A stretch of 5,235 nucleotides of DNA, from NCBI GenBank assembly GCA_012033095.1, contig JAAUPO010000224.1:1-5235 (forward strand), in the 5' to 3' direction. This DNA is from Synechococcaceae cyanobacterium RL_1_2 (lineage in GTDB: Bacteria > Cyanobacteriota > Cyanobacteriia > Cyanobacteriales > JAAUPO01). Below, piece after piece: positions 1 through 4,830 of this stretch. Numbering within the stretch: the first letter of the stretch is position 1; every line of letters begins with the position of its first letter. The notes beneath the pieces are model-generated. The model did no database searches and was not told where the DNA came from. It saw nothing but the letters and a program-made list of their open reading frames with translations. Both the position numbers and the translations under genes were made by a program.

Positions 1-186
1 CTTTGTTGAGTATGGGAAAATAATCTTGATCTCAATTGTTGCTGATATTAATGATTTCAGCAATTTTCTTTGATTTCCTTATCCTACTGGGCGAATTTGG
101 GATAATTTCTTGACACTTGTTTAGAAAAATCAAATATCTAAGACTTTAAGCCCAGGGAGCTTAGGTTTGAGGGGGCGAACCTATAA
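1..186. other. Left-edge stretch without a recognisable gene
   Basis: I see no recognisable gene here. A reading frame is open on the plus strand from the left edge to a TGA at 71-73, but its 23 codons match nothing I know. If it is the tail of a truncated gene, the weak terminator-like hairpin at 38-67 would lie inside it. A TTGACA hexamer at 110-115 has no good -10 at 16-18 bases. The G-rich stretch around 155-178 slightly resembles the right half of the MITE-like elements further along, but no ends or target duplication are visible. Confidence 0.4.
38..67 (+). terminator. Weak terminator-like hairpin
   Basis: GTTGCTGA (38-45) pairs with TCAGCAAT (57-64) around an 11-base AT loop, and TTTTCTTT follows at 64-71. 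The stem is short and its outermost pair is a G-T wobble, so it is at best a weak intrinsic terminator for a gene left of the window. It could be chance. Confidence 0.2.
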
Positions 187-260
<74 letters not shown>

Positions 261-277
261 ATGATAAACGGTTTACA

Positions 278-283
278 ATCATA
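278..283 (-). promoter_or_regulatory. Putative -10 box of the tRNA-Pro gene
   Basis: On the minus strand this hexamer is TATGAT, five of six matches to TATAAT, and lies 17 bases upstream of the tRNA 5' end, which would give a leader of about ten bases. The best -35 at 18 bases is only a poor TTTATT (302-307). The -10 assignment rests on position and sequence alone. Confidence 0.4.
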
Positions 284-309
284 CCATAGGGGGCTAACGG
301 AAATAAATG

Positions 310-330
310 AAGTATTGAGATAAAATACTT
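310..330. promoter_or_regulatory. Inverted repeat over the kaiA3 promoter region
   Basis: AAGTATT (310-316) and AATACTT (324-330) form a perfect 7-bp inverted repeat with a 7-base spacer. A TAAAAT hexamer (321-326), five of six matches to the -10 consensus, overlaps the right arm, and no good -35 is visible at 16-18 bases. Transcription would start near 333, about 19 bases before the kaiA3 ATG. A dimeric regulator bound here would cover the -10. I recognise no known operator consensus, so both the promoter and operator roles are inference. Confidence 0.4.
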
Positions 331-351
331 ATTGTCATTTAAAGGTTTCTT

Positions 352-1236
352 ATGGCGGATGATCAATGTCACGTACTACTGATTGAAGATGATAAAGTTC
401 ATCAAAGGCTAATCCATAACTTACTAGCCCTACGGGATGATGAGCAAACCTATATCATCAAAATTTGTGATTGCTTAGCAGATGGCATTGCTTATTTAGA
501 TGATCATCATAATATTGATGTTATTCTTTTAGACCTAAATTTACCCGATAGCCATGGCTTGGAGACATTGCTTAGTTTACAATCTCATTTAACTGAAGAT
601 AAGGCTTTACCTATTATTATTCAAACGGGCAATGATGATGAAAACCTCGTGGTGAAGGCATTTCAGCTTGGGGTGGAAGGCTATTTAAAAAAAAGTACCC
701 TCGATCGCAAATTACTCATTTACTCCATTAAATTAGCGATCGCCCATGAAGAATACGTTGCTCAGCTTCAAAGTCGTACCCAACAAGTTCAACAGGATTT
801 AGAATTTGCTGGTTTAGAGGAAATGGCGAGCGATCGCAATACTAGCATTACCGCTAGAATGTTTGGAGCGCAACCACTCCAGGCTAGTGCCCCGGATTTA
901 TTTAACGAATTTGTACGTAGTTATTGCGAAGTTTTAGATCATTCCCTAGAACAAAAAGTATTTAAAGTGGACTATGACGTGAGTGATGAATTGAGAACGA
1001 TCGCTGAAAAATTAGGTTTTATGAAAGGGAGTCCTAGGGATGTGATTAGCATTCATACCCAATCGTTAAAAATCAAGACTAAAGAATATAAAAATAATGC
1101 TGTTAAAGTCCAGGCTTATGTTAATGAAGGCCGATTAATGGTACTAGAATTAATGGGTTACCTTACTTCTTTTTACCGCAAATATTATATTGGTCTTAGT
1201 AATATTAATATTACTGCCCCTTCCTCCCAATTTTAA
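352..1236 (+). CDS. kaiA3: KaiA3-type clock protein: response-regulator receiver fused to a KaiA-like C-terminal domain
   Basis: The 294-residue product joins two modules. Residues 6-130 form a complete receiver: acidic pair D13/D14, phospho-acceptor D61 in LLDLNLPD, T92 in IQTG and K113 in GYLKK. A linker of about 50 residues, glutamine-rich at 137-150, leads to a helical domain (about 184-282). Its segment SPRDVISIH...GRLMVLELMGYLTSFYRKYY aligns by eye with the C-terminal, KaiC-binding helical domain of KaiA (IH motif and final MYRR in Synechococcus KaiA). Standard KaiA has a pseudo-receiver without the phosphorylation site, so the intact acidic pocket sets this protein apart. It matches the chimeric KaiA3 described in Synechocystis PCC 6803 (Sll0485, from memory), which promotes KaiC3 phosphorylation. 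ATG 352 is the only Met before the first receiver strand, and AAAGG (341-345) sits six bases upstream. kaiB3 follows after 12 bases. A plain orphan response regulator is less likely given this neighbour. Confidence 0.88.
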   Translation: MADDQCHVLLIEDDKVHQRLIHNLLALRDDEQTYIIKICDCLADGIAYLDDHHNIDVILLDLNLPDSHGLETLLSLQSHLTEDKALPIIIQTGNDDENLVVKAFQLGVEGYLKKSTLDRKLLIYSIKLAIAHEEYVAQLQSRTQQVQQDLEFAGLEEMASDRNTSITARMFGAQPLQASAPDLFNEFVRSYCEVLDHSLEQKVFKVDYDVSDELRTIAEKLGFMKGSPRDVISIHTQSLKIKTKEYKNNAVKVQAYVNEGRLMVLELMGYLTSFYRKYYIGLSNINITAPSSQF

Positions 1237-1248
1237 TTTCCTTTAGCT

Positions 1249-1557
1249 ATGACGCTCCCTACTTCTAAGTATTTATTAAGACTATATATAACAGGAAATT
1301 CTCCTAATTCCCAGAGGGCAATCACTAACCTTTTGCGCATTTGTAAGGAAGAGCTGAATGATTTATATAAAGTGGAAATTATTGATGTTTTAGAACAACC
1401 CCAAGCAGCGGAAGATGAAAAAATTGTAGTTACCCCCACCTTAATTAAACGCTTACCGCCACCGTTACAAAGAATTATTGGGGACTTATCGAACAAGGAA
1501 AAAGTTTTATTAGGACTGGATATGGTGGCGGATGAATTGAGCGATCGCAATAGATAA
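1249..1557 (+). CDS. kaiB3: Circadian clock protein KaiB (KaiB3 type)
   Basis: The 102-residue length equals that of Synechococcus KaiB. The KaiB signature runs throughout: LYITGNSPNS (12-21), IIDVLEQPQAAEDEKI (44-59), the proline-bearing VTPTL (61-65), LPPP (69-72), IIGDLSNKEKVL (76-87) and GLD (89-91). KaiB has a thioredoxin-like fold and switches fold to bind the KaiC N-terminal ring and sequester KaiA. G89 and D91 correspond to the residues that control that switch in Synechococcus (G88, D90). No Shine-Dalgarno sequence is visible, and the 12-base gap after kaiA3 suggests co-transcription and possibly translational coupling. The KaiB3 assignment rests mainly on linkage to the KaiA3-type gene, since kaiB1 would sit between kaiA and kaiC1. 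I see no convincing terminator just after the stop. Confidence 0.93.
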   Translation: MTLPTSKYLLRLYITGNSPNSQRAITNLLRICKEELNDLYKVEIIDVLEQPQAAEDEKIVVTPTLIKRLPPPLQRIIGDLSNKEKVLLGLDMVADELSDRNR

Positions 1558-1793
1558 ATTCCCCATAGCACCAACTTTAATTCAGGATCAAAATCAAAAC
1601 ACTATTGCAATCAATTTAACCTTTACCTGAATGAGGTTGAAGTCCATATAGCAATCCTCAATAGCTTGTGGCAATTAAGTACATTGAAAGCCAAGTCTAG
1701 TAAGGATCTTCATGTTATGACCTAGTTAGGACTGCCATATCACAGATTAATAAGTCTTGATCTTGATCCGTAAGACAAGAGAATTATTTCTTA

Positions 1794-1923
1794 GAGCTGA
1801 TTTATAAATTCCCCTGCTCCTAATGCTGGGGGAGAAAAATTCCTCAAAAATCATTAAAAGTCCCACAAAGTTGGGGAAGTTAGGGGACAAAATGAAAATT
1901 CAATTGACTTTATAAACAGCCTC
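1794..1923. mobile_element. MITE-like element, copy A (130 bp)
   Basis: The left end GAGCTGATTTATAAA and the right end, read inward as GAGGCTGTTTATAAA, form an imperfect terminal inverted repeat. TTA occurs directly outside both ends (1791-1793 and 1924-1926), as a 3-bp target duplication would. The interior has C-run/G-run hairpins such as CCCC (1811-1814) with GGGGG (1828-1832). There is no coding capacity. Copy B has the same length and the block AAAAATCATTA at the same offset. A short TTA duplication would fit mobilisation by an IS5-like transposase acting in trans, which is inference. Confidence 0.7.
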
Positions 1924-2027
1924 TTAGGATCGTGAATTAAATAACTTGGAAATTTGTACGGTATCCTTCAAGGCAGCGTAAACCATCGATATTTAAGTTT
2001 TAGATGTTATTAAATTCTTATTCCTTA

Positions 2028-2157
2028 GAATGTGTTTGAAAAGCTCCCCTTGCCCTCTATTCTGGGGGGAAATTTTCTGAAAAATCATTATAAAGTCCCC
2101 GAAATTGGGGGATTTAGGGGGCGACTCCACAACATTTGATACTTTTCAAACATGTTC
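2028..2157. mobile_element. MITE-like element, copy B (130 bp)
   Basis: The left end GAATGTGTTTGAAAA and the right end, read inward as GAACATGTTTGAAAA, match at 13 of 15 positions and are flanked by TTA on both sides (2025-2027 and 2158-2160). Inside are palindromic C/G blocks, notably TCCCC-GAAATT-GGGGGA (2096-2111). Its length is exactly that of copy A, and AAAAATCATTA lies 52 bases from the left end in both. The terminal repeat is better preserved than in copy A, so this copy may be younger. It encodes no protein. Confidence 0.75.
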
Positions 2158-2185
2158 TTAAACAGAACTAATTAAACAGAACTAA
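2158..2185. repeat. Perfect 14-bp tandem duplication
   Basis: TTAAACAGAACTAA occurs twice head to tail, at 2158-2171 and 2172-2185. The first unit begins with the TTA that forms the right target duplication of element B, so the element abuts the repeat exactly. It is probably a local slippage or insertion-associated duplication. No function is evident. Confidence 0.8.
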
Positions 2186-2336
2186 ATTATGTTTACTATG
2201 TTAATTTCATTATGCTTAGTTTAGGTGCATAGAAATCAACTTTAAAGAAGTTACTGAAAATCCTTAATCGCCAATCCAAAATAATCATGGCGGAGAATCA
2301 AGGAATTACTTTTTCCCTATTGATGGGGAAGATTGT

Positions 2337-2369
2337 TTGATTTAATCGTTTAATCAATACTTGTATAAA
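2337..2369 (+). promoter_or_regulatory. Putative promoter with near-palindrome before the cNMP-binding gene
   Basis: TATAAA (2364-2369) is a plausible -10, with a poor TTTAAT -35 at 2341-2346 after a 17-base spacer. A 21-bp near-palindrome at 2337-2357 has outer arms TTGATT and AATCAA and 8 of 10 symmetric pairs. It covers the -35 and could be an operator for a dimeric regulator. Transcription would start near 2376, giving a leader under 20 bases with GGGGA (2379-2383) as ribosome binding site. The regulator is unknown. Confidence 0.35.
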
Positions 2370-2392
2370 TTGTTTAATGGGGAAAAATATCC

Positions 2393-2770
2393 ATGGGTTC
2401 GTTTAACTTATTCAAACATGCCACTGATTATCAAACGTTTAAAGCTGGAACGTTGATTTTGCAAGAGCAGGAACGTTACGGTGAGGAGATGTACATTGTG
2501 AAGCAGGGGGAGGTAGATATTTTTTTAGGGCAACATTTGATCGAAACCATTGGTGAGGAAGAACCCCTAGGGGAAATGGCCATGATCGAACCCCAAGGCA
2601 TCAGAAGTGCCACCGCGATCGCAAAAACGGATTGTCAATTAGTGCCCATTAATCAAAAACGATTCATGTTTTTAGTGCAGGAAAACCCCTATTTTGCCCT
2701 GGAATTGATGAAAGTGTTGGTGAGAAGATTGAGAAAAGTTGATGAAATTATTAAACAGACCATGAACTAG
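2393..2770 (+). CDS. Stand-alone cyclic-nucleotide-binding domain protein
   Basis: The 125-residue product is essentially one CRP-type cNMP-binding beta-barrel followed by its C helix. It opens with FKAGTLILQEQERYGEEMYI (16-35), continues with VKQGEVDIFL (36-45), and has the phosphate-binding cassette from LGE (59-61) to RSAT (71-74). E61 and R71 keep the spacing of the ligand-contacting Glu72 and Arg82 of E. coli CAP, so cAMP or cGMP binding is plausible. The helix at about 101-123 ends the protein. There is no helix-turn-helix and no membrane segment, so it is not a transcription factor by itself and is presumably a soluble sensor or partner subunit. ATG 2393 follows GGGGA at nine bases. 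A 12-bp tandem duplication spans the TAG stop. gpx follows after 92 bases, apparently with its own promoter. Confidence 0.85.
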   Translation: MGSFNLFKHATDYQTFKAGTLILQEQERYGEEMYIVKQGEVDIFLGQHLIETIGEEEPLGEMAMIEPQGIRSATAIAKTDCQLVPINQKRFMFLVQENPYFALELMKVLVRRLRKVDEIIKQTMN

Positions 2771-2780
2771 ACCATGAACT
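2757..2780. repeat. Perfect 12-bp tandem duplication across a stop codon
   Basis: AGACCATGAACT occurs at 2757-2768 and again directly at 2769-2780. The junction creates the in-frame TAG (2768-2770) that ends the cNMP-binding protein. With a single unit the frame would continue as NLMTSYCR to TGA at 2801-2803. The duplication therefore probably shortened the protein by seven residues, outside the core domain. Confidence 0.85.
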
Positions 2781-2782
2781 TA

Positions 2783-2812
2783 ATGACCAGCTATTGCCGG
2801 TGACTATATAAT
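2783..2812 (+). promoter_or_regulatory. Predicted gpx promoter
   Basis: A perfect TATAAT (2807-2812) lies 18 bases after ATGACC (2783-2788), which matches TTGACA at four of six positions. Transcription would begin near 2819, about 43 bases before the gpx ATG. AGCTATT (2789-2795) and AATAGCT (2825-2831) form a 7-bp inverted repeat around the -10 and start region, but its loop is too long and it lacks the T-run of a terminator. Confidence 0.5.
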
Positions 2813-2862
2813 CATGAATAATAAAATAGCTTAAAAAAAAATTAACAAATCTGTAAATTACC

Positions 2863-3323
2863 ATGGTCTTACCCAGTAATCTAACAACCCTTGATGGCAA
2901 TCCCCTTTCCCCCGATCTAATTGAGGGCAAAGTCGTTCTATTTGTGAATGTAGCCAGTAAATGTGGTTTAACTCCCCAGTATGGTGGGCTAGTGGAACTA
3001 AATCAAAAATATCCTGAGCTTGTGGTGATTGGGGTTCCCTGTAATCAATTTATGGGCCAGGAGCCTGGTTCCCCCGAAGAGATTAAGGAATTTACCGCTA
3101 GTAAATATAATGTGGATTTTCCTTTACTAGAAAAACAGGATGTCAATGGCTCTAACCGTAGTCCTCTTTATCAATTTTTAGTAGGGGAAGGAGAGGACAT
3201 TGAATGGAATTTTGGCAAATTTGTGGTTGGCAAAACGGCGAGGTGGTTGGCCGCTTTGATCCTAAAACTCCCCCTAATGATCCTAGTTTAGCTGAAGCGA
3301 TCGAAGCTGCTTTAGCGGCCTAA
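2863..3323 (+). pseudogene. gpx: Glutathione peroxidase (Gpx2-type), frameshifted near the 3' end
   Basis: Glutathione-peroxidase-family enzymes reduce lipid and other hydroperoxides; cyanobacterial members often use NADPH or thioredoxin rather than glutathione. Residues 1-124 are a textbook member: VNVASKCGLTPQYGGL with peroxidatic C34, GVPCNQFMGQEPG with C60 and Q66, DVNGSNRSPLYQFL, and IEWNFGKF with W115 and N116. After GK at 3229-3234 the frame is lost. As written it runs to TAG at 3289-3291 (142 residues) with an unrelated tail. One extra A in the AAAA run at 3232-3235 would restore NGEVVGRFDPKTPPN and a normal end at TAA 3321-3323, giving 153 residues, close to the size of cyanobacterial Gpx2. 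No cysteine stands where plant-type enzymes carry the resolving Cys (A79 is nearest). The catalytic residues precede the break, but the final strand and helix are lost. It may be a recent mutation or a sequencing error. Confidence 0.88.
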
Positions 3324-3377
3324 TCATCTATATCCACCAATATTAATGGTTGATTAAGTTTAAGATTTTTGAAGGCT

Positions 3378-3411
3378 TGTTCCTGTGTAAAGATTGCATG
3401 GGAACATTTTT
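3378..3411 (+). terminator. Rho-independent terminator downstream of gpx
   Basis: An 11-bp stem pairs 3378-3388 (TGTTCCTGTGT) with 3396-3406 (GCATGGGAACA), including three G-T wobbles. It encloses the 7-base loop AAAGATT and is followed at once by TTTTT (3407-3411). It lies 54 bases past the restored gpx stop, which supports 3321-3323 as the original gene end. Confidence 0.7.
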
Positions 3412-3444
3412 ATGGCAAGTTTGAGGGTAAGGGCGATCGCGAAG

Positions 3445-3458
3445 ATAGCCATGGCTAT
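3445..3458. repeat. Perfect 14-bp palindrome
   Basis: ATAGCCATGGCTAT is fully self-complementary and lies four bases after the HIP1 site at 3433-3440, in the gap between the convergent gpx and ComFB genes. No function is assigned. Confidence 0.5.
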
Positions 3459-3572
3459 AATTATTGTCTAATCCCAAATCCGCAATATTGAATAAGGCAA
3501 AAAGTCAATCTTGTAGGGTGGGTAGTGATTCGCCTTAAGCACTATTTCTATCAAGCCATAAACCCAGAATCC

Positions 3573-4079
3573 TTAATGGTATTTATGAAAATCATCACTG
3601 GACATATTTTTTCGTTGCTGGATTAAAATGCTACGGGAGAGCTTATTCAGGGCATAGGTGACGGACTGCAATAAATTACCCCACTTGAGTTTATGTTCCA
3701 CCAATAATTGACGATGGCGCAACAACTCCTCTACCTGTTTGAGAGCTTTATGGGCTTGGTCTAACTCTGTTTCTTCTGAGACGGTCACGATCGGATCACT
3801 GACCCGTAAGGGATCTCGCTCCACCGCCGCAATCCCCCGACGCACTGCAACCTCAATATCCTGTTGGTAGGTATTCTTACCCCGCTCTAGTTGTTTGTTT
3901 TTCCCAGCTTCACTAGAAGCGTATAGTACTGGCAGGCGATTTAATGCATAGGTAGAAATTTGAGCTGCATCTAGATAGGAACGCATCGCCACGGGAACCT
4001 TCTGGAGTTGCCTTGCAACTTCTTTATCCACTAAGGTTTCCATCACATTTTTATATTGGACAGTTTTGGCGTTAGTCAT
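3573..4079 (-). CDS. comFB: ComFB-family protein (putative cyclic-dinucleotide receptor)
   Basis: Residues 9-59 of this 168-residue protein form the ComFB core: YKNVMETLVDKEVARQL, then ISTYALNRLPVLYASSEAG, the segment typical of cyanobacterial ComFB proteins. A conserved-looking AVRRGIAAVERDP (78-90) follows, then a charged helix (about 103-135, possible coiled coil) and a basic tail. No cysteines are present, unlike the Cys-rich Bacillus ComFB. Cyanobacterial members (CdgR of Anabaena, Slr1970 of Synechocystis, from memory) are reported to bind c-di-GMP or c-di-AMP and to affect cell size or natural competence. A related motif, TYALNKL, recurs at 141-147. ATG 4079 lacks a Shine-Dalgarno sequence; Met13 is a possible but less likely start. 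The gene is convergent with gpx and divergent from the small membrane protein gene. No terminator is clear below 3573. Confidence 0.82.
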   Translation of the reverse strand: MTNAKTVQYKNVMETLVDKEVARQLQKVPVAMRSYLDAAQISTYALNRLPVLYASSEAGKNKQLERGKNTYQQDIEVAVRRGIAAVERDPLRVSDPIVTVSEETELDQAHKALKQVEELLRHRQLLVEHKLKWGNLLQSVTYALNKLSRSILIQQRKNMSSDDFHKYH

Positions 4080-4416
4080 AAAAGGTTAAGCTACCAGCGG
4101 GAAGAGAAATAGTTAGGGTGATCCTACTTGGCCGATGACGGTGGGATTACTATCATGATTGATTAACCATATTTGTAATGTCAAGCCCTAAGCCGGAAGC
4201 CATAGAACTCGGTCAACTTGGCTCATCTAGAATTTAGAAGTGGAAATCAATCGGCACTGAAGAGTTTTTGAATTTTGATGCACTAATCCATAGCATCCTC
4301 AAATCTTAGTTGAGGGCGATAGAATGGTTGCCTGGTTAGCCTGATGTTGACCGGATAAATTACCCAATAAGTTAATGTTATGGGCAATTAATTTATGTAT
4401 TTATGTTAATAGTATT

Positions 4417-4444
4417 TTTTGTAAATTAATACAAAATTAATACA
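4417..4444. repeat. Palindrome overlapping an 11-bp tandem duplication
   Basis: TTTTGTA (4417-4423) and TACAAAA (4430-4436) are perfect 7-bp inverted arms around AATTAA. AAATTAATACA is repeated head to tail at 4423-4433 and 4434-4444, so the duplication shares the palindrome's right arm. It could be a regulator site in the shared upstream region of the divergent genes. It lacks the GTA-N8-TAC spacing of an NtcA site. Confidence 0.45.
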
Positions 4445-4565
4445 AAGAATCTATGAACATTAATTAGCCATTACCGTGATGATTATCAACCAGTACATCG
4501 CCATGGAAGACAATTTGGAAAAAACAGTATGGCTTTACACTATGTAACTCTGGTAATAGCCAACA

Positions 4566-4593
4566 ATCAAGCTTCATTGATCAAGCTTAATTT
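4566..4593. repeat. Imperfect 14-bp tandem repeat with AAGCTT hairpin
   Basis: ATCAAGCTTCATTG (4566-4579) is followed by ATCAAGCTTAATTT (4580-4593), with 12 of 14 positions equal. The two AAGCTT blocks (4569-4574 and 4583-4588) can pair around an 8-base loop, and AATTTTT follows. The hairpin is therefore weakly terminator-like on the plus strand, but no gene precedes it. Confidence 0.4.
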
Positions 4594-4830
4594 TTGATGA
4601 TTGAGCAATTTTTGCTTAGAACGTGTTCTTAGGGTAATTTCGAAAAAAATAACCTTCGCAATCACCACCAGATCATGGATGATGGAAACTAAGGTGTAAC
4701 TTCCTTTAGATTTAATTAGACTTAAAGTAGATGAGTTTCATCCTTGATTAGATCAAACACAAATCTTTTTCTTAACTCAGCTACATCAGCATTTTTTTGC
4801 AAAACTTTATTGTTATTACTTTCAATTCCT

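Larger units (their letters stand above)
1558..2392. other. Intergenic region between kaiB3 and the cNMP-binding gene
   Basis: I find no gene with recognisable coding content in these 835 bases. They contain two 130-bp MITE-like elements, a 14-bp tandem duplication and the promoter region of the downstream gene, each listed separately. The kaiB3 frame stays open for 55 codons after its TAA, up to TAG at 1723-1725, but this resembles no protein family I know and KaiB is already full length. Stretches 1558-1790 and 1927-2024 hold nothing I can name. Confidence 0.6.
736..3440. repeat. Five dispersed HIP1 octamers (GCGATCGC)
   Basis: Perfect GCGATCGC palindromes occur at 736-743, 830-837, 1541-1548, 2615-2622 and 3433-3440; the first four are in coding DNA. 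One-mismatch forms occur near 3297 and 4975, the latter inside the last gene. HIP1 is the over-represented octamer of many cyanobacterial genomes and supports the taxonomic reading of the window. The coordinates span the set, and the DNA between the sites is not part of the repeat. Confidence 0.9.
4080..4830. other. Intergenic region between comFB and the membrane protein gene
   Basis: I find no convincing gene in these 751 bases. The region has an AT-rich core (about 4371-4465) with a TTTTGTA/TACAAAA palindrome and an 11-bp tandem duplication, an imperfect 14-bp tandem repeat (4566-4593), and a short TTA-GAACGTGTTC-TTA motif (4616-4631). An open frame from TTG 4744 runs into the downstream gene, but its first 29 codons look non-coding. 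It must hold promoters for both flanking divergent genes. A perfect TTGACA on the minus strand (4179-4184) has no good -10 at 17 bases. Confidence 0.55.

Noticed and set aside
110..138. TTGACA at 110-115 as a plus-strand promoter
   Set aside because: There is no acceptable -10 at 16-18 bases, and the tRNA downstream is on the other strand.
1233..1574. 113-codon open frame on the minus strand opposite kaiB3
   Set aside because: It is the antisense shadow of a clear KaiB gene, and its translation shows no family features.
1558..1725. 55 open codons in frame after the kaiB3 TAA
   Set aside because: KaiB is already complete at 102 residues. The extension matches nothing known, and a run this long is not rare by chance in one frame.
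1794..2157. CRISPR-like array from the two similar blocks
   Set aside because: There are only two units of 130 bp, with terminal inverted repeats and target duplications, which fits MITEs and not short direct repeats with spacers.
2789..2831. AGCTATT/AATAGCT inverted repeat as a terminator of the cNMP-binding gene
   Set aside because: The loop is 29 bases and an A-run, not a T-run, follows on the plus strand.
3510..3555. CTTGTAGGGTGGG-like segment resembling a common cyanobacterial intergenic repeat
   Set aside because: Only the first dozen or so bases are reminiscent and the complementary half is missing, so it cannot be supported.
4156..4184. Minus-strand TTGACA (4179-4184) as the comFB promoter
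   Set aside because: At 17 bases the -10 position reads CAATCA, which barely matches TATAAT, so I did not annotate it.
4744..4830. TTG start giving a longer N-terminus for the membrane protein
   Set aside because: The 29 residues look like translated intergenic DNA, and ATG 4831 begins a charged, protein-like sequence.
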